DNA of 64,000 nucleotides, taken from positions 62,001 through 126,000 of the forward strand of contig NZ_RDSK01000009.1 of assembly GCF_003722075.1 (NCBI RefSeq). The letters are read 5' to 3'. The position numbers were made by a program, and so were the translations under genes. Of the stretch, positions 55,707 through 64,000 are shown piece by piece. Below the pieces are notes generated by a model, which saw nothing but the letters and a program-made list of their open reading frames with translations, was not told the origin of the DNA and did not search any database. The stretch is from Methanohalophilus sp. RSK (GTDB lineage Archaea; Halobacteriota; Methanosarcinia; Methanosarcinales; Methanosarcinaceae). The first letter of the stretch is position 1. Every line of letters starts with the position of its first letter.

Positions 55707-57860
55707 ATGAGTGATGAAGATTCCGTAAAAAGGGGTATGGATTATTCAAACAGGGGAGAACTTTCAAAGAACAATAAAAACTCATCCACTGGCAAGCAAG
55801 AAGAGTCGGGATTAATGGAACCAAAACGTTTCAAACCCGGCTCCTTCCATAAAAAAGAAGAATCTTCTCAAAAAGATAACTTGTTTATTAAAGAAAAAAA
55901 AGATGAAATTATTTTCACACCTTCCAAAGATGAAAAAACCATACGTAGAAAAAATCCACCTTCAAATGAAAACAATGAGGAACAAAGAAAACTATTCGGC
56001 GGAGAATCAAATACTTCCGATTCTAACGAGGATTTGCCAAATATATTCACCCCACCCCCAGAAAACGAAACTGCTGACATAAATATTAAAGAGATGCAGG
56101 AAAAAATAACTGAAGTCGATGACTCTGAAGAACTAAATAACAGCAGTATGATGAAGACTTCCTTATCTCAAGTTCCTACTGCCACTGATAACACGGAAAA
56201 TTTATCGGTGGATGAACTGGAAGAGGACGATAAAGAATCAGGCGAAGAGACTGATTCACAGACTAAAATAAAAACAAGTTTCAAAAATATTAATTTCATT
56301 CAGAAAATACGTAATCTCCTTGAAAGGGAAATGGAACCAATAGAACAGTATGACCCTGCTATCCATGGCCCCATTACATATTTTGAAGGGATAGCAAATT
56401 ATGAAGAAATTGAGAGATATTGGCTTGTGGAGCCATTTTGTTTTGTAGTCATTCTTTATAATGAACTCCTCAATGATTATCTGTACCAGATAGTTGAACC
56501 AAAATTAGATGAATTTGAGGAAATCTTCCTGACAGAGATTAAAGATCGTTTGCGTGATGTTTTACTCGTGGAAAATATTGACAGACTGGCGGATAAAGAA
56601 AAGATACTGGAAGACAAGATACTGATCATCCTTAAGGATTATGCTATAAAATTTACCCCCCTGATGTTGGGAAAAATCATTTACTATGTAAAAAGGGATT
56701 TTGTCAGGCTGGGAAAAATTGATCCACTGATGTATGACGAAGGGATAGAAGATATATCAGGTAACGGACACGATAAGCCTGTATTTCTCTATCACAAAAA
56801 ATACAGCAATATTTCCACCAATATCTACTTTGAAGAAGATGAACTCAATTCTTTTATAATCCAGCTTGCTCAAAAAAGTGGTAAACATATATCTGTAGCC
56901 GAGCCAATGATAGATGCTACAATGCCAGATGGGTCCCGTATCCAGATGACTCTGGGTACAACTGTAACCACTCACGGCAGTACCTTCACAATTCGTAAAT
57001 TCAGTGAAACCCCTATTACACCAATTGACCTTCTTGAATGGGGCACCTTCTCTTCGGCAGGAATGGCGTATCTGTGGCTGTGTATTGAAAATAATAAGAG
57101 CCTTATATATGCAGGAGGTACGGCTTCAGGTAAGACTTCATCATTGAATGCAGTCTCCCTGTTCATTCCTGAGAAAGCAAAAATCATTTCCCTTGAAGAT
57201 ACAAGGGAACTTAAATTGCCGCATATTAATTGGATACCGGGAGTTACCAGGGATTCATTTACAGCAGACGAAAGGGGAGCCGTTGATATGTACGACCTGC
57301 TGAAAGCGGCGTTGAGACAGAGACCCGAATACCTGCTGGTAGGTGAAGTCAGGGGTAAAGAAGCATTGACATTGTTCCAGGCAATGTCTACAGGCCATAC
57401 CACATTTTCCACGATGCATGCTGATTCTGTGCCATCGGCAATCCACAGGCTGGAGAATCCTCCAATAAGTGTACCCAGGAACATGATCCAGGCCCTTGAC
57501 ATAATGAGTATTCAGGCACAGACATTTTCAGCAGGTAAACGTGTCAGGAGGAACCTGAAGCTTGTGGAGATCACCGATATAGATCCAAATACCCGCAATA
57601 TTCGAACCAATGACATATTTACATGGAATTCATCTACTGATTCCTTCAGGCATACTGGTAAATCCAAAGCATTGGACGATATAAAGCTACAAAGGGGCTG
57701 GAAAGAAGAAGATATAAAGCGAGAACTGCAAACCCGGCAAAATATACTTGAATATATGTTGGACAATGGCATCCGGGATTTCAAAGAGATTGCTGCCATC
57801 ATTAAAGAGTACCAGGCAACACCCGAAAAGACCCTTACCAGATTTGGAATGGATCAATAA
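55707..57860 (+). CDS. Type II/IV secretion ATPase (TadA/GspE-like) of module B
   Basis: 717 residues, a paralogue of the module A ATPase. The N-terminal 195 residues are low in complexity, acidic and rich in Ser, Asn, Glu and Lys. Walker A is GGTASGKTSS (about residue 470), the Asp box LEDTRELKL, Walker B EYLLVGEVRGKEA and the His box GHTTFSTMHADS, all intact. The core and C-terminal domain align along their length with module A (for example the shared DATMPDGSRIQ and GSTFTIR segments). It is followed at 15 bases by a fused platform protein. There is no MinD-like gene here. Confidence 0.92.
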   Translation: MSDEDSVKRGMDYSNRGELSKNNKNSSTGKQEESGLMEPKRFKPGSFHKKEESSQKDNLFIKEKKDEIIFTPSKDEKTIRRKNPPSNENNEEQRKLFGGESNTSDSNEDLPNIFTPPPENETADINIKEMQEKITEVDDSEELNNSSMMKTSLSQVPTATDNTENLSVDELEEDDKESGEETDSQTKIKTSFKNINFIQKIRNLLEREMEPIEQYDPAIHGPITYFEGIANYEEIERYWLVEPFCFVVILYNELLNDYLYQIVEPKLDEFEEIFLTEIKDRLRDVLLVENIDRLADKEKILEDKILIILKDYAIKFTPLMLGKIIYYVKRDFVRLGKIDPLMYDEGIEDISGNGHDKPVFLYHKKYSNISTNIYFEEDELNSFIIQLAQKSGKHISVAEPMIDATMPDGSRIQMTLGTTVTTHGSTFTIRKFSETPITPIDLLEWGTFSSAGMAYLWLCIENNKSLIYAGGTASGKTSSLNAVSLFIPEKAKIISLEDTRELKLPHINWIPGVTRDSFTADERGAVDMYDLLKAALRQRPEYLLVGEVRGKEALTLFQAMSTGHTTFSTMHADSVPSAIHRLENPPISVPRNMIQALDIMSIQAQTFSAGKRVRRNLKLVEITDIDPNTRNIRTNDIFTWNSSTDSFRHTGKSKALDDIKLQRGWKEEDIKRELQTRQNILEYMLDNGIRDFKEIAAIIKEYQATPEKTLTRFGMDQ

Positions 57861-57875
57861 AATGGTGGGATAAAC

Positions 57876-60080
57876 TTGGATGGATCACAAACTGAAGAAA
57901 ATGAAACTACAGTTGAGACTGGTGCAATCGATGAATCTACGGATCCTGTCAACAAAATATCCCACCCTGCCAAAACCAAAAAAATGTCGTTCAAACAAAA
58001 AATAAAAAACTCTTCCAGACATCTGAAAACACGTTTCAAATTAAATGGTAGAAGCAACTCAGAGAAAGAGTATGGTCAAATTCTTTTTGACCTTGCCAAA
58101 AAGATCCCTTTTGCCCTGCTGGGAGAAAGGGTTAAAGAAAAAGGTGACAGGTATTCAAATCTCCAGCTCCAGCTCAAACAGGCCCGAATTCCTGTGTCTT
58201 ATGAGATGTATGTATCAGCAGGGATATTTTATTCTGTTGTTGCAGGGATATTCGGGGCTTTGCTGGGACTTTTATTTGCTTATCTTATTTTCACCATCAT
58301 AGGATTACCCGATCAACTCACCGGCATCCAGATTAATTCATCGTTTGCATGGTTGCTGGCTTACAGGGATATTATAATAGGCTTTTTTATTGTAGTTTTC
58401 CTGACCCTTGTGCTGGGAGGTATAACTTATGTTCTTTTCATGTTTTATCCGGCATTCCAGGCTGGTGAGAGGAAAAATAATATCGATCAACAGCTCCCCT
58501 ATGCAGTAACTTTTATGTACGCACTAACGCGAGGTGGGATGAATATCCTGGATGTATTCAAATCCCTTGCAAAAGCAGAAGATACCTATGGGGAAGTGGC
58601 TGTCGAAGTCGATACCATTGTGAAGGATATGGAATATTTTGGGCATGATATCAGAACAGCACTGACAAATATATCCAGTACTACCCCTTCAGACAGGTTT
58701 CAGGATTTAATATACAATCTTGTTACAATAATAGATAGTGGAGGAGACATAGCAAAATATTTCCAGGATAAATCAGACCAGTATTTGCAAAAAAGTATGG
58801 TAGACCAGAAAGGTTTCCTGGAAACACTGGCATTGCTTTCTGAATCATATGTAACCGCATTTGTGGCCGGTCCACTGTTTATAATAATAATGGGAGTTAT
58901 GATGATTATTATGGGTTCCGGCTCAAAATCAATGGTATATGCAATCATATATGCCGTCCTCCCCATCGGTTCCCTCATGTTTGTTGTTATGATCAGCATA
59001 ATAACACCTGGCGAGATAGGGGAACCAAAGTTACTCAAGACCAATGCTACATATGATCATGGAATCCCCGAAGTGCCTCTACACCTCCAGCCGGTTTATG
59101 ACGAAAACGGGGAAGTTATAGAAGAAAACGAGGACAAGGTAAACAAACGTGGATATTTTGAAAGTTTCATCAAATCAAAAAAGCAACTTCAATATAAGAA
59201 GTATATAAGGAATCCTTTAAAACCAATGCTTGAAAAGCCCGAATATACACTGTTTATAACGGGCCCGATTGGGGCATGTATAATAATAATTCCCCTCCTG
59301 CTCAATATGAATAATGGTGGATTACCTTCTGATATAATTGATTTTATTGATGATTATCTTGTATTTGGATTTTTTGCAACAGTTGTCCCCCTGACAATAT
59401 TCTATGAAAAGAAAAATCGGCGCAAGAAGAAACTGGAACAAAATATTCCTGATCTGTTGAAAAAACTGGCCAGCACTAACGAAACCGGGATGACATTACA
59501 GGATTCAATAAAGCTTATGTCAAGAAAGGAAACTGATACTCTCAGCCAGGAAATAAAAAAGGTATGGAGGGATATTTCCTGGGGAGTAAACATAAATGAC
59601 AGTCTTGTCAGGTTTGCAAATCGACTGAGGACCCAGGTTGTGGCAAGGTCATTTACCCTTATTACCAAGGCCAATGAATCCAGTGGAGATATAGGCCAGG
59701 TTTTACTTGTAGCATCCCGTGATGCATCATCAGAACAGGATATGAAGCGGGAACGTTCAATGAGCATGATGATTTATATAGTAATTATCTACATTGCTTT
59801 TCTTGTTTTTGTAGGGGTGATCTATGTAATATCCACTACATTCCTGACAGAAATGGCAAATGCGGGTGCAAAAATGGCTGCTTCCGGAACACAGGGAAGT
59901 TTCCTTTCGAGTTTTAACCTGGATGAGTATACTAGATTGTTCAAACATGCCTGTCTGATACAGGGACTGAGTTCCGGCCTGATGGCAGGAGCAATGGGTG
60001 AAGGAAAAGTCCTTGCCGGATTGAAACATTCAATAGTGATGATGACAATTGCTTACGTTATCTTTACCTTATTTATCTGA
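57876..60080 (+). CDS. Fused double T2SF secretion platform protein of module B
   Basis: 734 residues. Two platform proteins are joined in one chain: a TadB-like half (about 65-380, with PYAVTFMYALTRGGMNILDVF and ESYVTAFVAGPLF), a charged linker (about 385-430) and a TadC-like half (about 435-734, with DLLKKLASTNETGMTLQDSI and the ending AGLKHSIVMMTIAYVIFTLFI). Each half has its own membrane helices and one T2SF domain. In module A the same two halves are separate genes. The start is a TTG at 57876 with GGTGGGA upstream; an overlapping ATG is out of frame. It should form the membrane base for the module B ATPase. Confidence 0.92.
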   Translation: MDGSQTEENETTVETGAIDESTDPVNKISHPAKTKKMSFKQKIKNSSRHLKTRFKLNGRSNSEKEYGQILFDLAKKIPFALLGERVKEKGDRYSNLQLQLKQARIPVSYEMYVSAGIFYSVVAGIFGALLGLLFAYLIFTIIGLPDQLTGIQINSSFAWLLAYRDIIIGFFIVVFLTLVLGGITYVLFMFYPAFQAGERKNNIDQQLPYAVTFMYALTRGGMNILDVFKSLAKAEDTYGEVAVEVDTIVKDMEYFGHDIRTALTNISSTTPSDRFQDLIYNLVTIIDSGGDIAKYFQDKSDQYLQKSMVDQKGFLETLALLSESYVTAFVAGPLFIIIMGVMMIIMGSGSKSMVYAIIYAVLPIGSLMFVVMISIITPGEIGEPKLLKTNATYDHGIPEVPLHLQPVYDENGEVIEENEDKVNKRGYFESFIKSKKQLQYKKYIRNPLKPMLEKPEYTLFITGPIGACIIIIPLLLNMNNGGLPSDIIDFIDDYLVFGFFATVVPLTIFYEKKNRRKKKLEQNIPDLLKKLASTNETGMTLQDSIKLMSRKETDTLSQEIKKVWRDISWGVNINDSLVRFANRLRTQVVARSFTLITKANESSGDIGQVLLVASRDASSEQDMKRERSMSMMIYIVIIYIAFLVFVGVIYVISTTFLTEMANAGAKMAASGTQGSFLSSFNLDEYTRLFKHACLIQGLSSGLMAGAMGEGKVLAGLKHSIVMMTIAYVIFTLFI

Positions 60081-60094
60081 AGATGAGGACAACT

Positions 60095-60742
60095 ATGAAA
60101 ATTGCGGGAATCGATGAAGCTGGCAAAGGACCGGTAATCGGGCCAATGTGTGTTGCCGGTGTTATTATGGATGAATCAAATATAAATGCCCTGAAGAACC
60201 TGGGTGTGGCAGACTCAAAAAAACTATCTCCTAAAAAAAGGGAAAATCTCGCCCGCCAAATACGTAAATATGCAGATGGGATATTTATTCAGGAAATAGA
60301 AGCCTGCCAGATAGATGAACTACGCAACATAATGAGCATGAATGATATCATGGTAAGGGGTTTTTCAAGTGTCCTCGAAAACCTGAAACCTGATATAGCA
60401 TATGTGGATGCTGCGGATGTAAATGCAGAAAGGTTCGGCAAGAGACTTCTTGCTGCATATGAAAAAAAACATGAAGGAGAAAAAAAGCCGGAAATCGTAT
60501 CCGAGCATCGTGCCGATGATATATATCCGATAGTATCTGCTGCATCCATTATTGCAAAAGTCAGAAGAGATGAGCTTATCGGAAATATTAAAACATCTAT
60601 CAATAAAGATTTTGGAAGCGGTTATCCATCAGACCCAAAAACTAAAAAATTCCTTCAGGAGTGGATAGATAAAAATGGGAATTTACCCGATTTTGTCAGG
60701 CATTCCTGGAAAACCGCTGCAAAACTAAAAGGAAGCAGATGA
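60095..60742 (+). CDS. rnhB: Ribonuclease HII
   Basis: About 215 residues. The catalytic acidic residues are seen in IAGIDEAGKGPVIGPM (Asp-Glu pair), YVDAADVN and the later EHRADDIYPIVSAASIIAKV. It removes ribonucleotides from RNA-DNA hybrids in replication and repair. ATGs exist at 60083 and 60095; the second has GATGAGG upstream and matches the family N-terminus. It begins 14 bases after the platform gene, so it may be on the same transcript, and its stop abuts that of purQ. Confidence 0.95.
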   Translation: MKIAGIDEAGKGPVIGPMCVAGVIMDESNINALKNLGVADSKKLSPKKRENLARQIRKYADGIFIQEIEACQIDELRNIMSMNDIMVRGFSSVLENLKPDIAYVDAADVNAERFGKRLLAAYEKKHEGEKKPEIVSEHRADDIYPIVSAASIIAKVRRDELIGNIKTSINKDFGSGYPSDPKTKKFLQEWIDKNGNLPDFVRHSWKTAAKLKGSR

Positions 60743-61435
60743 TTATTTCCGGCCAGATTCAATCATCGACTTAAACATCAAAAGACCATCATCAGCACCC
60801 ATAATTGTCTCCGATGCTCGTTCGGGATGTGGCATCATACCCAGTACATTGCCGGTTTTATTTGTGATACCTGCGATGTTATGACGTGAACCGTTTGGGT
60901 TGACAGCTTCGGTAGGGTTGCCGTTTTCATCTACATACCTAAATACAACCTGATTATTATCCTCCAGCTGTTGCAGGGACGGATCATCATGGTAGTATTT
61001 GCCATCCTTATGTGCAATAGGGATGCGGATTACCTGACCCTTTTCATACATTGAAGTAAAGGGGGTATTCGTATTTTCCACCCTCAGGTAAGACCATTCA
61101 CATTTGAACTTGGGATAACTGTTTGTTGTAAGGGCTCCTTCCAGCAGACCTGATTCAGTAAGTATCTGGAAACCGTTGCATATTCCCATCACTGGCTTGC
61201 CATTGTCGGCCATTTTTCTCACAGCATCCATTATAGGTGTCCTTGAAGCAATAGCACCTGATCTCAGATAGTCACCATATGAAAAACCACCCGGGATTAC
61301 AGCGGCCTCATAGTCATCAAGTTTTTCTTCTTTATACCAGACAAGTTCGGCATCAATTCCAAGGACATCCTGCAAGACGTGCAGGACATCATTATCACAA
61401 TTGCTTCCACCGAACTGTATGATGGCAACAGTCAT
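60743..61435 (-). CDS. purQ: Phosphoribosylformylglycinamidine synthase subunit PurQ
   Basis: 230-residue class I glutamine amidotransferase subunit of FGAM synthase (purine synthesis). The oxyanion loop is PGGFSYGDYLRSGAIA, the catalytic Cys is in GICNGFQ, and the His-Glu of the triad are in MPHPERASE. It overlaps purS by 4 bases. The large subunit purL is not in the window. Confidence 0.97.
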   Translation of the reverse strand: MTVAIIQFGGSNCDNDVLHVLQDVLGIDAELVWYKEEKLDDYEAAVIPGGFSYGDYLRSGAIASRTPIMDAVRKMADNGKPVMGICNGFQILTESGLLEGALTTNSYPKFKCEWSYLRVENTNTPFTSMYEKGQVIRIPIAHKDGKYYHDDPSLQQLEDNNQVVFRYVDENGNPTEAVNPNGSRHNIAGITNKTGNVLGMMPHPERASETIMGADDGLLMFKSMIESGRK

Positions 61436-61683
61436 TCTATTTCCCTCAGGTCAATCGAGTAATCATGAATTATAGGATTTGCAATCAGCTTCTGGCACAT
61501 TTGGTCAACAAGGTCACGGGCATTTTCTTCAGATTCTGCCTTAAGTTCAATGACATACCTTTTGGTGCTTTTAACGCTCTCTGCATTATAGCCCAGGTGT
61601 CCCAGAGCACGTTTTATAGTAGTTCCTTCAGGGTCCAGCATACCGGCCTTTAGATTGATGGTGACTTCTGCCTCATATAGCAT
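61432..61683 (-). CDS. purS: Phosphoribosylformylglycinamidine synthase subunit PurS
   Basis: 83-residue small subunit that bridges PurQ and PurL. It has the family's EVTINLKAGMLDPEGTTIKRALGHLGY N-terminal half and a C-terminal strand ending IHDYSIDLREIE, in short matching segments. It is the first gene of the purS-purQ pair, with a start overlapping nothing upstream. Confidence 0.96.
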   Translation of the reverse strand: MLYEAEVTINLKAGMLDPEGTTIKRALGHLGYNAESVKSTKRYVIELKAESEENARDLVDQMCQKLIANPIIHDYSIDLREIE

Positions 61684-61751
61684 ATTAATCCTCAGCTGTG
61701 ATTGTAAAGTAATCCAATCCTAGACATAAATGATTTGTTATATAATCTCTT

Positions 61752-62339
61752 CTATAGGCGCTGTTTTGCCCCCATTACCCGTTGTATAAAAGTAATATGG
61801 GTCAAGATTGCAATAAGTGCAAGCGCTTGCAGGAGGAAACCTGAAAGGGCGCCGATGATAAGAATTATAATTCTTTCTGATCTTTCTGCCACCCCTATGT
61901 CAAGTTTGGGTGCACCTGCTGCTTCGGCACGTGCGCGTGTGTAACTTACAAGATATGAGCCGATCATTGCAAAGATACACCAAATCCAGCCCTCTATAAA
62001 AAATCCGGTCCCCTGAATTGTGTTGTTTACAAAACCATAAATCAAACCTGCAAAAACAATAGCATCTGCATAACGATCGCATACCGAATCAAGTACCCCT
62101 CCAAAAGCCGATGTTGTGCCACTGGCACGTGCAACGGCCCCGTCCAAAACATCAAGTACCCCTCCAAGAATTAAAAAAAGGGCACCGTATAAAAGATCGC
62201 CTTTTGCGAATTCAAAAGCTGCCAGAAAACTTACAAAAAGCCCAATATATGTGATGGCATCGGGAGAGAGGGGGATTCTGGACGCAAATGGCAATACAGA
62301 ATGACGTATGGAGTTTTTTAAATTACCAAGTATTTCCAT
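61752..62339 (-). CDS. CDP-alcohol phosphatidyltransferase, archaetidylinositol phosphate synthase-like
   Basis: 195-residue membrane enzyme of the CDP-alcohol phosphotransferase family. The catalytic signature DGxxAR-x8-GxxxD is read as LDGAVARASGTTSAFGGVLD with a following CDRYAD. The SYTRARAEAAGAPKLDIGVAERSER region is typical of archaeal archaetidylinositol phosphate synthase, which joins CDP-archaeol and inositol-1-phosphate. About six membrane helices. It is a single gene between purS and the TPR gene. Confidence 0.88.
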   Translation of the reverse strand: MEILGNLKNSIRHSVLPFASRIPLSPDAITYIGLFVSFLAAFEFAKGDLLYGALFLILGGVLDVLDGAVARASGTTSAFGGVLDSVCDRYADAIVFAGLIYGFVNNTIQGTGFFIEGWIWCIFAMIGSYLVSYTRARAEAAGAPKLDIGVAERSERIIILIIGALSGFLLQALALIAILTHITFIQRVMGAKQRL

Positions 62340-62418
62340 CCCTCTTCATAAATTGGTAGTATGATCGTAGAGATATTGGGATTTCACATATATAAAATTA
62401 AACACAAATAATGGGTAC

Positions 62419-63045
62419 TTAGTAATTGGATGCTTGTTTTTTTTGCTGATTAAGCATGGATATTGCTTTTTTCAGGTAATTTTTTGCTTCTTCACATTCC
62501 GGATCAAGATTTAGTACATTAGAAAAGCATCGTGTCGCTTCATCATATGCCCCTTTTAAGAAATGTGATATGCCCCGACAGTTCCACAAAATGGTTTTCT
62601 TTTCAGCAGAATCCGTTTCCCTGACGTTTATATGTTCATAACACACAAGGGCTTCTTCATATCTTTCCATAGTACAGAACATCATGCCTTTATTCAGCCA
62701 TGCATTATCATAATCTGGATCGATCCCGGTGGACCTGTCAAAGCACTCAATCGCTTTTTCTGGCTATTTCAACTAGGAATAGACTATACCTCTATTGTAC
62801 CAGATATCAGGATTATTTCCATCAAGTTCAAGAGCATTATCAAAACAACGGATGGCTTCCTGATATTCTGTCAGGTCACTGTGGGCAATACCTTTATTTG
62901 TCCATACAAGGGCAATCGCTTCGTTATCCCATATCAGGGAATCTTTTTCCACTTCGAGAACGCGCGAGTAGCAACGAATCTTGTCTTCAGGATATTCGGC
63001 ATGAAAACCAAGCTGAAACCATTTTTCTGCCGCCATTCCTTCCAT
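62419..63045 (-). CDS. TPR-repeat protein interrupted by two in-frame UAG codons (possible pyrrolysine readthrough)
   Basis: A protein of 208 residues built of tetratricopeptide repeats. The frame is continuous except for TAG at 62773-62775 (residue 91) and TAG at 62764-62766 (residue 94), reading IWYNRGIVYS-TAG-LK-TAG-PEKAIECFD. TPR consensus continues exactly through both codons, and there is no frameshift or indel. In a pyrrolysine-using methanogen UAG can be read as Pyl, so a full protein is possible. If read as stop, a 90-residue fragment remains, and the downstream part (from the ATG at 62685) has no convincing ribosome-binding site. The start chosen is the ATG at 63045 behind AGGAG; ATGs at 63036, 63066 and 63090 are also in frame. 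A nonsense-mutated pseudogene is the alternative. Confidence 0.7.
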
Positions 63046-63465
63046 ATATAGTATGCTCCTGACCATGCCAGATATAAAATATAAGTACAAATATAAGGTA
63101 ACTGGAAGTATAAAATACTTATTATCTATCCTATATCACCCCAAAAAGGACAGCATATAATTCAATTTTGTAGAATTTACAGACATAATAATTAGTGAAA
63201 CATATATTAATTGCAGTCTTTAATCATACTTTTCTGAAATACTGACGTGATGTAACTGGCAAATTTATATTGTGCGACTTTCCTATGGGGATTGTAGGCA
63301 AATAGAAAGCTATAAATTTTTTGGCTCCATTATATAGAGCGAAAATGGAATTATGGATAGGCTTCCAATCACTGATTCGACTTTATGGGGGGAAGAATCA
63401 GGATAACAAAAAGCATATTCATAGGTTTATAGGACCAAACATCATCCATAAACGGGGGGTATTAA
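63046..63465. promoter_or_regulatory. 420-base divergent region with the gpgS promoter
   Basis: No gene seen. GCTATAAATT at 63309-63318 is a good TATA box for the rightward gene and implies a leader of about 125 bases. AT-rich TATA-like sequence at about 63070-63090 may serve the leftward TPR gene. A 60-codon frame inside the leader (63321-63503) is out of frame with gpgS and is not called. Confidence 0.5.
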
Positions 63466-64000
63466 ATGGATTTCCATCAGGAGGATATTGCTACAATACA
63501 TGATTTTTGCATTGATGTCAATAAACTTGAAGAAAAGATCAAGCAACTTGAAAAAAAACGACCTGCTTGCCTGATTATACCGATATTATACGAGGAAGTC
63601 GAAAAACGACCCCTCCAACAAATCGTGGAGGCATTAAACAGATGCGACTGTGTTAAACAGATAATTATTCCAATGGCAGCGGACAACCCTGAGCAGTACA
63701 GGAAGGCTGCGGAATTTTTCAAGCAACTAAAACCCGATCACATGTTGATATGGTGTAACGGTAAAAGGATTCAAAAGATCATTGATGATATGAAAGAGAT
63801 TGATCTTGACCTTACAGGGTTCAGGGGTAAAGGTATGGATGCCTGGTTGGGACTGGGCGTTGCCAGCCTGAATTCTTATGCAATTGCCCTGCATGACGCG
63901 GATATTGTCAATTACACATCTGCCATTCCGTTAAAACTTCTTTATCCTATAGTCAGTCGCGATCTGAATTTCTTTTTCAACAAAGGTTATTATGCAAGGG
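63466..64000 (+). CDS. gpgS: Glucosyl-3-phosphoglycerate synthase-like glycosyltransferase (partial, 5' part)
   Basis: The first 178 codons are in the window; the gene runs off the right edge. The ATG at 63466 follows GGGGGGT. The N-terminal segment (HQEDIATIHDFCID) precedes a GT-A-type nucleotide-sugar domain starting LIIPILYEEV. The DxD metal motif is in IALHDADIVNY, preceded by GKGMDAWLG and followed by LLYPIVSRDLNFFFNKGYYAR. This pattern fits GT81 glucosyl-3-phosphoglycerate synthase, characterised in Methanococcoides burtonii, which makes the precursor of the compatible solute glucosylglycerate. The assignment is from remembered family features; mannosyl-3-phosphoglycerate synthase is less likely. 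Long leader with its own TATA box. Confidence 0.8.
   Translation, partial: MDFHQEDIATIHDFCIDVNKLEEKIKQLEKKRPACLIIPILYEEVEKRPLQQIVEALNRCDCVKQIIIPMAADNPEQYRKAAEFFKQLKPDHMLIWCNGKRIQKIIDDMKEIDLDLTGFRGKGMDAWLGLGVASLNSYAIALHDADIVNYTSAIPLKLLYPIVSRDLNFFFNKGYYAR

Noticed and set aside
63321-63503. 60-codon frame in the gpgS leader
   Set aside because: It overlaps the gpgS start out of frame and lacks a ribosome-binding site; the downstream ATG with GGGGGGT is clearly the real gene.

Overview
The window is archaeal and almost certainly from a methanogen of the Methanosarcinaceae. The evidence is a complete fmdEFACDB-type formylmethanofuran dehydrogenase operon, the three archaeal homocysteine-synthesis genes, an archaetidylinositol-phosphate-synthase-like enzyme, an intron-containing tRNA-Arg, aTrm56, AMP phosphorylase and archaeal-style TATA promoters. 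The last gene resembles glucosyl-3-phosphoglycerate synthase (compatible-solute synthesis), and a TPR gene carries two in-frame UAG codons. Both fit a salt-adapted, pyrrolysine-using methylotroph such as Methanohalophilus, Methanococcoides or Methanolobus. The genus cannot be settled from the sequence alone.

Layout. 0-1 kb: end of a ribosomal operon (S4 partial, S13). 1.2-10 kb: three large soluble sensor histidine kinases, with a DJ-1/PfpI protein, tRNA-Ser and an FKBP isomerase between them. 10-12.8 kb: homocysteine cluster (aspartate-semialdehyde sulfurtransferase, NIL-ferredoxin, UPF0280). 12.8-18.5 kb: ftsZ behind a long structured leader, then an operon of a DHPS-like protein, an unknown protein, a geranylgeranyl-reductase-family flavoprotein, a GGCT-fold protein and a radical SAM protein. 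18.5-25 kb: EngB, a DHH phosphoesterase, a PGF-CTERM surface protein with a tiny membrane peptide, and a UPF0182 membrane protein. 25-33.4 kb: the fmd operon with fdhD, facing a DUF364 gene and a modD-like gene; this forms a molybdenum-centred block. 33.7-36.7 kb: Nif3-like protein, a small charged protein, aTrm56 and AMP phosphorylase.

36.9-41.6 kb holds a Tad-like type IV filament module (MinD/TadZ-like ATPase, secretion ATPase, two platform proteins). A second module at 55.7-60.1 kb has its own ATPase and one protein that fuses both platform halves. Between them lie class I fumarase, a truncated ACR3 remnant, a DUF2193-like protein with an aquaporin, tRNA-Leu, an intact ACR3, a molybdopterin-domain lipoprotein, a SnoaL-like protein, an M50 protease, a K+ channel with an RCK protein, a TauE-type exporter, tRNA-Arg and pheT. 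The window ends with rnhB, purQ, purS, a CDP-alcohol phosphotransferase, the UAG-containing TPR gene and the start of gpgS.

The points most worth a second look are the two UAG codons in the TPR gene, the fused versus split secretion platforms, two genes whose best start codons are AUA and AUU, the structured ftsZ leader, and the repeated TTTGACAG motifs downstream of the aquaporin.
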